From CAIZQW01 sp942493055 (GTDB lineage Bacteria; Verrucomicrobiota; Kiritimatiellia; RFP12; UBA1067), in NCBI GenBank assembly GCA_942493055.1, contig OW818680.1:2108001-2172000 (forward strand): a DNA stretch of 64,000 nt. Reading direction: 5' to 3'. Under the pieces are notes generated by a model. That model did no database searches. It saw only the letters and a list, made by a program, of their open reading frames with translations, and was not told the origin of the DNA. Of the stretch, positions 23,817 to 34,768 are shown in pieces; within the stretch, counting starts at the first letter, position 1, and every line of letters begins with the position of its first letter. A program made the position numbers and the translations under genes.

Positions 23817-24886
23817 CTTGCATCATAATGTGGGGAATCCCCCCGCTCCCCCCACCGGATCTCTTCGCCGATGGACACCACACGCGAGTTGAGACAGCTC
23901 CGGCACTGTGTTGAATTTTCGTCCATGCAGGGCTTGTTCTCATACAATTGGTAATGCCGACGATACTCCGTATCCGTCACATTGGGCATGATCACGTTGG
24001 CCCCTGCCAGAAGCCCCTGTTCCCGTCCGTCATCCTCAAGCGCCTGCAACGCCGTCGTGGCGGCAATATTGACATCGTGCAGGTAGAGCCGGGTCACGGC
24101 GATCATCTTCAACGAAAGCTGGAGCAATCTGTGCGACGCTTCTTTTGATAATTCAAGCCCCTGCCCCATGGGTGTCTGGCGATGCGGCAGATAGGGCCCC
24201 ATCCCGATCATGTCGAGATCCATCTCCCGGAAGAATTGAATGTCCTTCGCCAGATCGTCCAGTGTCTGGCCTGGCAGGCCGATCATGACGCCGCTGCCCG
24301 TCTGATACCCGATTCGCTTCAAAAGCTGCACACACGCCTTCCTGCGCTCAAAACTGTGATCCGGCGGATGCAAGGTTGCATAGCGTTCAGGAGAAGATGT
24401 CTCCATCCGTAACAGATAACGGTGTGCGCCTGCCTCAAACCAGCGCCGGTACACCGCTTCCGTCTGCTCCCCCAAACAGAGTGTAATCCCGAGCCGGTCT
24501 CCGAAGAGCTGGCGTATGCGGTTTAAGATCTGCTCAATATAGACCGTGTTCTCTTCCGACTCGATCTCACCGGATTGCAGGACGATTGACCCGTATCCGT
24601 GGTCATAAGACCATTGGGCCATGCGGACAACATCATCGGCCGCAAGGCGATACCGTTTGACCTCGTGATTGCTCTTCCGGATGCCGCAGTATAAACAATC
24701 CTTCACACAGTGGTTCCCAAGCTCAATGAGGCCGCGTAGACTCACACGCTTGCCGACCTGCATAACTTTCACCTGATAGGCTGCCTTGAATAGCTCAGAG
24801 GCATTTTCCAGACAAAGAAGCTGAACCATCTCATCATGACTCAACTGATACGGCGCAGCGGATGCTCGCTCAAGAATCGTTCTCAT
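23807..24886 (-). CDS. hydE: HydE-type radical SAM enzyme ([FeFe]-hydrogenase maturase family)
   Basis: 359 residues. The radical-SAM cluster motif is CX3CX2C at C60, C64, C67 (NHCVKDCLYCGIR), with BioB-like TIM-barrel segments (LQSGEIESE, LRMETSSPERY, GSGVMIGLPGQT). A C-terminal CX7CX2C (CMDENSTQCRSC) matches the second cluster of HydE proteins. HydE helps build the dithiomethylamine bridge of [FeFe]-hydrogenase together with HydF and HydG. Neither partner nor a hydrogenase is in this window, and hydE is co-regulated with sulfur genes, so a related cysteine- or sulfur-linked activity remains possible. About 55 bp separate it from metY. Confidence 0.78.
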   Translation of the reverse strand: MRTILERASAAPYQLSHDEMVQLLCLENASELFKAAYQVKVMQVGKRVSLRGLIELGNHCVKDCLYCGIRKSNHEVKRYRLAADDVVRMAQWSYDHGYGSIVLQSGEIESEENTVYIEQILNRIRQLFGDRLGITLCLGEQTEAVYRRWFEAGAHRYLLRMETSSPERYATLHPPDHSFERRKACVQLLKRIGYQTGSGVMIGLPGQTLDDLAKDIQFFREMDLDMIGMGPYLPHRQTPMGQGLELSKEASHRLLQLSLKMIAVTRLYLHDVNIAATTALQALEDDGREQGLLAGANVIMPNVTDTEYRRHYQLYENKPCMDENSTQCRSCLNSRVVSIGEEIRWGERGDSPHYDASVY

Positions 24887-24917
24887 GGCTCATCCTTTTT
24901 AGGTCTTAAAAGTGCAT

Positions 24918-24952
24918 ACTTTACTCTATGATGTCTACAGAGTCAATAGACA
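24918..24952 (-). promoter_or_regulatory. hydE promoter and shared operator
   Basis: Minus strand -35 TTGACT (24941-24946), 17-bp spacer, -10 TAAAGT (24918-24923). The 21-bp inverted repeat TGTCTA-N9-TAGACA (24932-24952) overlaps the -35 exactly as at metY; over the 21 bp the two copies differ at three positions. Confidence 0.7.
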
Positions 24953-24966
24953 ATTCTCCCTTCGCC

Positions 24967-25187
24967 AAGTTTGGGCGCATCCCCGTTTTATTGACTTGGT
25001 GAGTTAATCGAACTTCGCATGTGTAGCTTAACGCCTTGTCAGGCGTTCGGCGGTCTCATAGATCCCGCCGTACTGTACGGCAGAACGTATCGGACTGCCG
25101 CTTGTATAGCGCAGACCACGCGTCCTTGCTCAAATAGCCTATCTGCCCCAGTCAATAGGTCAATGAAACGGGGATGCGCCCCCAAGT
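24967..25187. repeat. Small inverted-repeat-bounded element upstream of hydE
   Basis: Terminal inverted repeats of about 23-30 bp (24967-24996 and 25157-25187) share GTCAATRAAACGGGGATG followed by CGCCC. The ~160-bp interior holds several hairpins (AACGCC-TTGTCA-GGCGTT; CCGTACTGTACGG) and no coding frame. It fills most of the 385-bp gap between hydE and the carB terminator and looks like a MITE-type or structured element. Confidence 0.55.
25048..25074. repeat. 27-bp dispersed repeat, copy 1
   Basis: Its reverse complement matches 33810-33836 at 26 of 27 bases. The core is a small hairpin CGGCGG-N11-CCGCCG. Confidence 0.65.
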
Positions 25188-25207
25188 TTTGAGTTTCAAG
25201 TTTCAAT

Positions 25208-25246
25208 ACAAAAGACAAGACCGTCTGGCAGCTGCCGGACGGCCTT
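25208..25246 (-). terminator. Rho-independent terminator after carB
   Basis: Minus strand stem AAGGCCGTC / GACGGTCTT with inner GGCAGCTGCC, followed by GTCTTTTGT. It lies about 26 bp after the carB stop and closes the carA-pyrG-carB unit. Confidence 0.6.
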
Positions 25247-25271
25247 GCACATCATTAGCATTGCTTATTTA

Positions 25272-28200
25272 TTAATTCAGACGCTTATGGTATTCCTGAA
25301 GACTGCATACCGAGATACGACCGCTCAGGTCGTTGGTTTGCAGTCCCTGGATCGCGGCTTGGAAGCCGTCGAGCGTGGTGGAGAGCGGGATGCCCGCGAG
25401 CACCGCGCCTGAGCGCATCTGGGTCTCGTCCATCTTCGACGCCGCGCCGGTCTCAGGGGCGTTGACAATCCAGTGGATCTTCTTTTCCGCCATGAGATCG
25501 AGGATATTCGGGCGCCCCATCGAGATGCGGTAAACCGCATGACACTGGATCCCGTTGTTGTAGAGCAACGTGGCTGTTCCCCGCGTGCAGTAAAGATCAT
25601 ACCCCATCTTGACCAGCTCACGGATGAGCGGCAAGGCAGGCTGTTTATCTTCATCGCGCAACGACAGGAAGACGCCGCCCTTGAGCGGAATCGCATTGCT
25701 GGCCGCCATCTGGGACTTGAGATAGGCCGTGCCGTAGTGATAATCAATGCCCATCACTTCGCCCGTGGATTTCATTTCCGGCGTCAACACAATGTCCACG
25801 CCCGGGAATTTCACAAAGGGGAAGACCGCCTCTTTGAAGGCTGTGTAGGGAATCGTGACTTCCTTGGTGAAGCCCAGTTCCGGCAGGGTCTTGCCGACCA
25901 TGCAGAGCGCCGCCTTCTTCGCAAGCGGCACACCGATCGCCTTGCTGACAAACGGTACGGTGCGCGAGGCGCGCGGATTGACCTCCAGGATGTAAACTTC
26001 ATCATTCTGCACAGCGAACTGGATGTTGATGAGTCCACAGACATGGAGCTCCTTGGCCAGTGCGGCAGATTGCACACGGATGAGATCTTTGACGGCATCT
26101 GAGATCGAGTGCGTCGGGATTGAACAGGCCGAGTCGCCGGAGTGGATACCCGCCAACTCCACGTGCTCCATGATGGCACCGATGACGGTATTCGTGCCGT
26201 CGGAAATAAAGTCCACATCAATCTCAGTCGCATGTTCGAGGAAGTGGTCGACAAGAATCGGCTTTCCTTCTGCCACACGCGCAGCCTCTTCGACATACTG
26301 CCGCAGATACTGGGGCTCGTAGACAATCACCATGGCGCGTCCGCCCAGGACGAAGGAGGGCCGGACCAGCACAGGGTAGCCGATCTGATCCGCAATCGCG
26401 ATTGCTTCATCCACCGTATAAGCAATGCCGCTCGGCGGCTGCTTGATGTTGAGACGGTCCGCGAGTTGCTTGAAGAATTTCCGGTCTTCCGCGGCTTCGA
26501 TATCTTCCGGACTGGTTCCGATGATTGTCGCGCCTGCGGCCTTGAGCTGGGCAGCGAGGTTGAGCGGGGTCTGTCCGCCGAACTGGACAATGATTCCCGC
26601 GCACGACTCACGCTCATAGATGTTCATGATATCTTCGAGCGTCAGGGGTTCGAAGTAGAGCTTGTCGCTGGTATCATAGTCCGTGGAAACGGTTTCGGGA
26701 TTGCTGTTGACCATGATGGTCTCGAAGCCCGCATCGTGCAAGGCGAAGGCGGCGTGCACGCAACAGTAGTCGAATTCAATCCCCTGGCCGATACGATTGG
26801 GCCCGCCACCCAGGATCATGATGGCCTTCTTGCCGCACTTGTCGCGGACAGGCTCGTCATGCTCCGAGTAGGTCGAATAGTAATAAGGCGTGATGGCCTC
26901 GAATTCGCCAGCGCACGTATCCACAAGTCCATACGTCGGAAGAACGCCCTGTTTTACACGGCGCTGCCGGATTTCGGCTTCCTTGCTGTTTAACAGGTAG
27001 GCCAGCTGCCGATCTGAGTAGCCCCAAATCTTGGCCTGGCGCATGAGCTCAGCAGCCTCTTCTGATCCGACCTTTGCAAGACCCTTCGGGAGGGTCGCCT
27101 CGAACTGGACCAACTCGGAAAGGTGGCGCAGGAAATAGAGGTCGATGCCGGTCAACTGCTGAATGCGCTCGACCGTGAAGCCGCGCTTCATCGCTTCATA
27201 GATCACAAAGACACGATCTGCATGCGGACGCGTCAGCTGCGCTTCCAGCTCGGCGTCATTCAACGCTTCGAACTTCTGATTTTTTCCATCCGCGCCAAAA
27301 CCGAAACGTCCGGTCTCCAGGGAGCGCAAGGCTTTTTGGAAGGACTGCTTGAAGTTGCGTCCGATGGACATCGCCTCGCCCACGGATTTCATCTGGGTTC
27401 CCAACGTGCTGTCCGCAGCAGGGAACTTTTCAAAGGCGAAACGCGGGATCTTCGTAACCACATAATCGAGGGCCGGCTCGAAGCAGCTCGGCGTGGCGCG
27501 GGTGATGTCGTTCCTGATTTCATCCAGCGTATATCCAACAGCCAACAAGGTGGCGATCTTCGCAATCGGGAAGCCTGTCGCCTTGGAGGCCAGCGCGGAG
27601 GAACGTGACACACGCGGATTCATCTCGATGATGATTTGGCGTCCGTCAGCAGGATTGACAGCCCACTGCACATTCGAGCCGCCGGTTTCCACGCCAATCG
27701 CCCGCATGACTTTGAGCGAATTATCGCGCATGAGCTGATACTCGCTATCGCTCAATGTTTGCGCGGGCGCAACAGTGATGGAGTCGCCGGTATGGACTCC
27801 CATGGGATCAAAGTTTTCAATGGAGCAGACGATCACGCAATTGTCCTTGCGATCGCGGATGACCTCCAACTCATACTCCTTCCACCCCAGCAGCGACTCT
27901 TCGATGAGCACCTCACTGTTGCGGCTTGCAGCCAGTCCGCGTGCAACGATGCGCTTGAAATCATCCATGTTGTAAGCAATGCCGCCACCGGTTCCGCCCA
28001 GCGTAAAGCCCGGACGGATAATCAACGGCCACTTGCCGATCGTGGAAGAGATCGAGAGGGCTTCGGCCATCGTATGCGCCGAGCCAGATAGCGGCAACTC
28101 GAGCCCGATACCGCGCATGACATCTTTAAAAATCTGGCGATCCTCTGCCCGGCGGATGGCTTCCGCATTGGCGCCGATGAGCTCAACATGATAGCGCTCC

Positions 28201-28515
28201 AGGATGCCGCTCTCCGACAATTCCATGGCGAGGTTGAGCGCAGTCTGTCCGCCTAAGGTGGGGAGCAACGCATCCGGACGTTCGCAACGGATGATCTCAT
28301 GCAGCACATCCGCCGTGAGCGGCTCGATATACGTACGGTCCGCAAACTCGGGGTCCGTCATGATGGTCGCCGGATTGCTGTTGACCAGGACGACCTCGAA
28401 CCCTTCACTCTTCAAAACCTTACAGGCCTGGACGCCTGAATAGTCAAATTCACATCCCTGCCCGATGGCGATAGGACCCGACCCAATCAGCATAATTTTC
28501 TTTAAATCGGTACGT

Positions 28516-28523
<8 letters not shown>
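25272..28523 (-). CDS. carB: Carbamoyl-phosphate synthase large subunit
   Basis: 1083 residues, the usual length (~1070). It makes carbamoyl phosphate for pyrimidine and arginine synthesis with CarA. Two homologous ATP-grasp halves are visible: GSGPIAIGQGCEFDYSG at the N-terminus and GGGPNRIGQGIEFDYCC in the middle, both followed by NSNPxT segments; PRASRTVPFVSKA and an MGS-like allosteric domain close the protein. It overlaps the end of pyrG by 8 bp, so it is the last gene of carA-pyrG-carB. Confidence 0.96.
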
Positions 28524-30116
<1,593 letters not shown>

Positions 30117-30120
<4 letters not shown>

Positions 30121-31205
30121 TTTGAACCCTCCAAAAGTGCCCGGAATTGATTAAACAAATAGGATGAATCATGCGGCCCTGGTGCGGCCTCAGGATGGTA
30201 CTGCACAGAGAACGCGGGCTCGGTCTTGTGGCGGATACCTTCGATGGTCTGATCGTTGAGATTGAGGTGGGTCACCTCCAGGTGCGTGGAAAGGCTCCCG
30301 GGTACAATCGAAAAGTTATGGTTTTGACTCGTGATTTCCACGAGCCCTGTGAGCAAGTTTTTCACGGGATGGTTGCATCCATGGTGGCCGAACTTCAACC
30401 GCTCGCAGGTCCCTCCCGTCGCAAGTCCGAGAATCTGATGTCCCAGGCAGATCCCCATCACCGGCACCTTGCCGATCAATTCCTTCGTCGCCTGGATCGC
30501 GCCCTTCACGGCTGAAGGGTCAGCCGGCCCGTTCGAGAGGAAGACGCCATCCGGTTTCAGTGCGAGCACCTCCTTCGCCGGGGTCCAGGCAGGCACGACT
30601 GTCACGGCCATCTTCTGCGCAGCGAGACAGCGCAGGATGTTGTGCTTAATACCAAAATCATACGCCACCACGCGCAAATCGCCTGTTTCGCTCCATTGAT
30701 AGCCCTTGGGATTGCTCACCTTCGCGGCATAATCCTGGCCATCCAAGCCGCACCACGCACGGGCGCGCGCAACACCCTCTTCCGGGGTCACGGCCTCGTC
30801 CGATGTATGTAGAAAACCCTTCACTGTTCCGCAGGAACGCAAGTGAAGGGTCAGTTTACGCGTATCCACCTCGTAGAGGCAGGGTACCTGATGTTGCTTC
30901 AGCAAATCAGGCAGCGAACACTCTGATTTGAAGTTGGACGGCGCATTCAAGCCCTGAATGATCAGGCCGCTCAGGAAGAGGCCCCGGGACTCCATCGCGT
31001 CCGCCGAACAGCCATAGTTGCCGACCTCCGCCGTGGTCAGCGTCACAATCTGTCCTGCATAAGAGGGATCAGAGACAATCTCCTGATACCCTGTCATGCC
31101 CGTATTAAAGACGACTTCGCCCACGCGATCCACTGCAGCGCCTGCCGCCTTCCCGAAAAAAATCGTCCCGTCCGCTAACGCCAAAAAAGCTCTATTTTGC
31201 ATCAA
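30117..31205 (-). CDS. carA: Carbamoyl-phosphate synthase small subunit (glutaminase)
   Basis: 362 residues. It supplies ammonia from glutamine to CarB. The N-terminal CPSase domain has GEVVFNTGMTGYQEIVSDPSYAGQ; the class I amidotransferase has VMGICLGHQILGLATGG (nucleophile Cys) and QYHPEAAPGPHD. First gene of carA-pyrG-carB; its stop overlaps the pyrG start by ATGA. No convincing PyrR-type attenuator was seen in its leader. Confidence 0.95.
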
Positions 31206-31456
31206 ACAGCCCCTCTCGCCTTAAAAACCACTAAATTCCTATCCCTGTCTAAAAAAGCAACTCTCATGCCATGTGGGTGAAACCCCAGAAAGAGCCCGTT
31301 TCAACCCCCTATCCCCTAAAAATGCCCTTGCGCTCCAATTAATCACTTCCAAAACAGATGGATTCCCCCTGTTTATTACAATCCTGCAAAACAAGAATGT
31401 CGTAATTTTACGAAACCGTAAAAATTATACTATTCGACACTCAAATGGCGAAACGC

Positions 31457-31624
31457 CTAGATCTGCCGTGTCTTCAACCCCACTTTTCTAGCTGCGTGGA
31501 GTTGCTGATCAATAGTTTCGCAATTCCGCTCCGCCAAAATGGTTTTAGAAAGGCTGACTCCTTTGGTCGAAAGGCGAAGGCCCGGCCTTTTCCAAGAAGG
31601 TTGCGCTGTTTTTTGATGTGTCAT
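31457..31624 (-). CDS. Small basic hypothetical protein
   Basis: 55 residues, MTHQKTAQPSWKRPGLRLS..., rich in Lys and Arg and ending GLKTRQI. The ATG at 31624 has GAGGTGGT five bases upstream. A promoter-like TTGCGT-17-TATACT lies just before it (near 31683-31711), so it may be a real transcript. No family is recognised. An in-frame ATG at 31669 would give 70 residues. Confidence 0.35.
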   Translation of the reverse strand: MTHQKTAQPSWKRPGLRLSTKGVSLSKTILAERNCETIDQQLHAARKVGLKTRQI

Positions 31625-31756
31625 AGGCACCACCTCAGCTAACGTTACACGTGTCATAAGATTTTCCAATACGTGAAAAAGTATAGAATGCTTCGGGCTT
31701 CAACGCAAGGTGGAATTTTTATCACCGAATTAAACGAATGGAACGAATGGCGGATC

Positions 31757-31851
31757 TGCGGCTCACCGGGACGGTTCGCCCTACCTTGCTTCGCACGGAA
31801 CGTCTGCCTGAAGTCCGAAGGCGGTAGGGCGAACCGTCTCGGTGAGCCGCA
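31757..31851. repeat. 95-bp perfect-stem inverted repeat
   Basis: Arms of 29 bp (31757-31785 and 31823-31851) begin TGCGGCTCACCG and pair at 28 of 29 positions around a 37-bp centre. It looks like a non-autonomous mobile or REP-like hairpin in the 850-bp gap between carA and pabB. The rest of that gap holds the small frame at 31457 and low-complexity CCAACATTCC repeats near 31945-31975. Confidence 0.65.
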
Positions 31852-32058
31852 AAGGCACGGAGGCGCAGAGTTTATTGACCCGACAAAGCTCGCGACAAAG
31901 TTCCCGACAAAGCTTAGTCAATCCCATCTCTCTCCCCCATCATGCCAACATTCCCATATTCCAACATTCCAATGAACTGGGAACGCCTCTTTCCGCTTGA
32001 GCTTCACACCCGATCAGCCTATACTCTCCGTGAACTGTAAACCCTTCCTTACACCACC

Positions 32059-33717
32059 ATGCAACGCTACGCCAACAGGACCTTTGAGAACCCAGTAGAC
32101 GTCATCGAAGCTTTTGACTATGGCGGACTCGTTGACGCCTTCAAAAAGATCGAGCACTACCGCGCCACCCACACGCTCCTGGGGTACATCCGTTACGAGG
32201 CAAAGCAGGCGTTGCTCGATCATGGGTTCCACACTGATCTGCCCCTGCTCTATTTTGAAGCGTACACAACCTCAAGCGCCTACGTTCCGACGCTTCGTCC
32301 GGAGATTCCTCTGACAATCACCCCGGCCATCGACTTCACGGACTATGAGCGCGCGCTTTCCCGGATCAAGGAGGAGATCGCAGAGGGAAATACGTATCAG
32401 GTCAATTATACGTATGATTGTCATATCCAGACCGCGCTCGCACCTCTGGAGCTCTATGAAATGCTCCGTCCGCATCAGACAACCCCCTACACGGCCTTCA
32501 TTGAAAACCGCTACGAGAGCATCCTCTCGTTCTCGCCAGAACTCTTCTTTGAACTCGACGGGGCGACCATCCGCGCAAAGCCGATGAAGGGCACGGCCAA
32601 GCGGGGGAAAGATACGGCTGAAGATGAAACCAACCGCCTGTTTCTGCAGGGCGACGAGAAGAACCGGTCTGAAAACGTGATGATTGTCGATCTGCTGCGC
32701 AACGACCTGGGCAAGGTGGCCGTCCCGGGGAGCGTGACAGTCAAAAATCTTTTCGAGGTCGAGACCCACAAGACCGTCCACCAGATGACCTCTGAAATTG
32801 TAGCGACCCTCAAAGAACAAACATCGCTCTGGGAAATCTTCCTTGCGCTCTTTCCCTGCGGCTCCGTGACGGGCGCGCCCAAGCGCAGCACGATGCAGAT
32901 CATCGACGCGCTGGAACGCGGTCCCCGCGGGGTCTATTGCGGGGCCATCGGCTTTCTCGAGCCCGGCCATGCTACATTCAGCGTGCCGATCCGCATCCTG
33001 CAACGGACGCGCGATGAAACAGACTATCGTTATCGTGTGGGCAGCGGCATTGTCTGGGACTCCGATATCCGCGAGGAGTGGCTGGAGACGCAAACCAAGA
33101 CCGCCTTTCTCCACGGCGACTTCCAGATTCTGGAGACCATCCGCATCCATGACGGAGCGCTGCTCTATGGACCTGAACATTTCGCGCGCATGGAAGAGTC
33201 TGCAAGGGCGCTCGGATTCGCCTATCAGCAGCCTTCCCTGACGCATCTTCCACAAGCAGACGCCATCCTGCGCCTGTTGCTCTCACGGGATGGCACGCTG
33301 ACCACGGAAACGCATCCGTATGACGAGATTAAATCCACCCGCATCCAGCTTGCCGCGACCCGGACCACAAGCTTTGATCCGATGCTGCGTCACAAGACCA
33401 CCTACCGTCCGTGGTACACAGCCACGCTTGAAAAGATCAGACAGGGATTGGTTTTCGATGAACTGTTTCTGAACGAACAGGGCGCGCTTACCGAAGGCGC
33501 ACGGAGCAATCTCTTCGTGCAACTCAAGGGCATCCTCTATACGCCCCCGCTGGTGTATGGACTGCTCAACGGCATCCTGCGACAGAAGATGTTGGACGAC
33601 GGCTCGTGCATCGAGCGAAGTCTCTCTCTCGATGACCTTCAACATGCCGAACGCCTCTTCTGCGGCAACTCCGTCCGTGGACTTGTCGAAGTCCAGCTCA
33701 ACCAACTGCCCATTTAA
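32059..33717 (+). CDS. pabB: Aminodeoxychorismate synthase component I / aminodeoxychorismate lyase fusion (PabB-PabC)
   Basis: 552 residues. Residues 1-~340 are a chorismate-utilising domain (GNTYQVNYTYD, KGTAKRGKDTAED, ENVMIVDLLRNDLG, CGSVTGAPKRSTM). Residues ~350-552 are a class IV aminotransferase/lyase (HKTTYRPWYTATLE with the likely PLP lysine, GALTEGARSNLF). The fusion makes p-aminobenzoate for folate from chorismate once a glutamine amidotransferase (PabA; possibly the TrpG domain at 53.4-55 kb) supplies ammonia. The N-terminal region before the catalytic domain is short, as in other PabBC fusions. It stands alone, and its plus strand is opposite to the neighbours. Confidence 0.9.
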   Translation: MQRYANRTFENPVDVIEAFDYGGLVDAFKKIEHYRATHTLLGYIRYEAKQALLDHGFHTDLPLLYFEAYTTSSAYVPTLRPEIPLTITPAIDFTDYERALSRIKEEIAEGNTYQVNYTYDCHIQTALAPLELYEMLRPHQTTPYTAFIENRYESILSFSPELFFELDGATIRAKPMKGTAKRGKDTAEDETNRLFLQGDEKNRSENVMIVDLLRNDLGKVAVPGSVTVKNLFEVETHKTVHQMTSEIVATLKEQTSLWEIFLALFPCGSVTGAPKRSTMQIIDALERGPRGVYCGAIGFLEPGHATFSVPIRILQRTRDETDYRYRVGSGIVWDSDIREEWLETQTKTAFLHGDFQILETIRIHDGALLYGPEHFARMEESARALGFAYQQPSLTHLPQADAILRLLLSRDGTLTTETHPYDEIKSTRIQLAATRTTSFDPMLRHKTTYRPWYTATLEKIRQGLVFDELFLNEQGALTEGARSNLFVQLKGILYTPPLVYGLLNGILRQKMLDDGSCIERSLSLDDLQHAERLFCGNSVRGLVEVQLNQLPI

Positions 33718-33809
33718 GGATATTCTGTCCCCAACTTTGGAACTCCCCCTCTCTTTCCTCTCGCAGACGCGCTGAGACACAGAGTTCTATACCACTGGAG
33801 TGCAAGACA

Positions 33810-33836
33810 AGTACGGCGGAATCTATGAGACCGCCG
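33810..33836. repeat. 27-bp dispersed repeat, copy 2
   Basis: Inverse copy of 25048-25074 with one mismatch. It lies in a 140-bp stretch of small GC-rich hairpins between pabB and the small frame at 33862. Confidence 0.65.
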
Positions 33837-33861
33837 CCAACCCGAAAGCCGCCCCAGCAAG

Positions 33862-34104
33862 TTACGAGTACTTGCCCGTCGGTATATCCGCCGTCTTGTC
33901 CGCCGTAGGCATCGCGTAGGCGGAAACTCTCAACGAAGCCGTCTCTCTCCTTGGACATTGATCATTCCGTGTTGGATATTGGATATTCTTTTCAACTTTA
34001 GCACTCACGCACTCACGAACTTCCCCTCGGGTTTCAAGCGACTCGACGCGAGCTGAAAGTTCCACGCACAAAACTGCGAAATCGACAGTGTTCTCTTCCG
34101 GCAT
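33862..34104 (-). CDS. Small hypothetical protein, possibly truncated
   Basis: 80 residues. The start is well marked: AGGAG eight bases before ATG, so translation is plausible. The first ~27 residues (MPEENTVDFAVLCVELSARV) look helical. From about residue 35 the frame runs through repeat-like intergenic DNA (GAATATCCAATATCC and hairpins), so the original gene was probably cut short. No family is assigned. A TTGACA sequence lies upstream, but spacing to any -10 is poor. Confidence 0.35.
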   Translation of the reverse strand: MPEENTVDFAVLCVELSARVESLETRGEVRECVSAKVEKNIQYPTRNDQCPRRETASLRVSAYAMPTADKTADIPTGKYS

Positions 34105-34204
34105 GGTGTTTTCTCCTGTAAGTAAGACATGGGTCTATATATATGGCAGGAGTGTCAACCGGGATGCGAAATATTGATGTTTGAAAACGGAGATTGGCTT
34201 TATT

Positions 34205-34240
34205 AACAAAAAACCACCCAGGCGTTTTACCTGTGTGGTT
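34205..34240 (-). terminator. Rho-independent terminator at the end of the cassette array
   Basis: Minus strand stem AACCACACAGG / CCTGGGTGGTT with loop TAAAACG, followed by TTTTTGTTAATA. It lies just past the last attC-like site and would end transcription of the cassettes. Confidence 0.75.
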
Positions 34241-34259
34241 TAGAAAGAAAATCAGCAAT

Positions 34260-34314
34260 GTTCAACGCTGCCGTTCAGACGCGGCTGTAAGCCGTCGCCT
34301 ATACATGGTTCTGC
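34260..34314 (-). other. attC-like recombination site of cassette 4 (degenerate)
   Basis: Minus strand: GCAGAAC at the 5' end, a central stem GACGGCT / AGCCGCGTC, and R'-type core GTTGAAC (34260-34266), which fits GTTRRRY. The 3' half resembles the classic aadA attC. The stop of the 132-residue gene lies inside the site. The 5' core matches the consensus poorly. Confidence 0.5.
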
Positions 34315-34697
34315 GTTTTCGTTCTTTTGTAGTCTTCTAGCTTTCCGAACAGTGAAAGGAACTGATCCAGGTATGCGTCCTTTTCGCATTGAGAAATCGA
34401 GGGCGAAAGGACCTCTTCATCGAGATCAGTCCAACGATCCGAAAGGTGATGATCAAGGTGCAGGGAAAAGCCACTGTCAGGCTCCCAGAGATGGACGGTA
34501 AACTCACCCATGTAGTCATCGTAATCAGCTTTCATATCGATCATGGGGTTGCCGTTCCAATAGGGGCGGCAAAGAGCGGTCCCGTCTACATTGAAAAGGG
34601 AGACGTTCGCGTGCGTCGCGTTTAATTTGTCGATGCGAAGGCGGAGGCCATCGCCACTCGCCCAATCACCGATGTATCTATCAATTCCGAATCTCAT
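34299..34697 (-). CDS. Cassette 4: hypothetical protein
   Basis: 132 residues, acidic, no signal peptide or membrane segment. Sequence such as MRFGIDRYIGDWASGDGLRL and FTVHLWEPDSGFSLHLDHHL suggests a small beta-rich domain, but no family is recognised. It starts 13 bp after the previous attC-like site and its stop is inside the next one, the normal layout for a promoterless integron cassette. Confidence 0.6.
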   Translation of the reverse strand: MRFGIDRYIGDWASGDGLRLRIDKLNATHANVSLFNVDGTALCRPYWNGNPMIDMKADYDDYMGEFTVHLWEPDSGFSLHLDHHLSDRWTDLDEEVLSPSISQCEKDAYLDQFLSLFGKLEDYKRTKTQNHV

Positions 34698-34709
34698 CTT
34701 TTCTCGCTG

Positions 34710-34768
34710 GACGAATGCGGCGCACCAACGACGCGATCAGCGCCGTTCAGTGCCGCCGCTGGTTCGGC
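34710..34768 (-). other. attC-like recombination site of cassette 3 (decayed)
   Basis: Minus strand: R'' core GCCGAAC (34762-34768, overlapping the TAG stop), stem AGCGGCG / CGCCGCA, and ATTCGTC where GTTRRRY is expected. The missing G at the cleavage position suggests reduced or lost recombination. The overall size (59 bp) and symmetry fit attC. Confidence 0.5.

Noticed and set aside
34105..34142. Sigma-70 promoter for the 80-residue frame
   Set aside because: TTGACA and TATAGA are present but only 13 bp apart, too close for a standard promoter.
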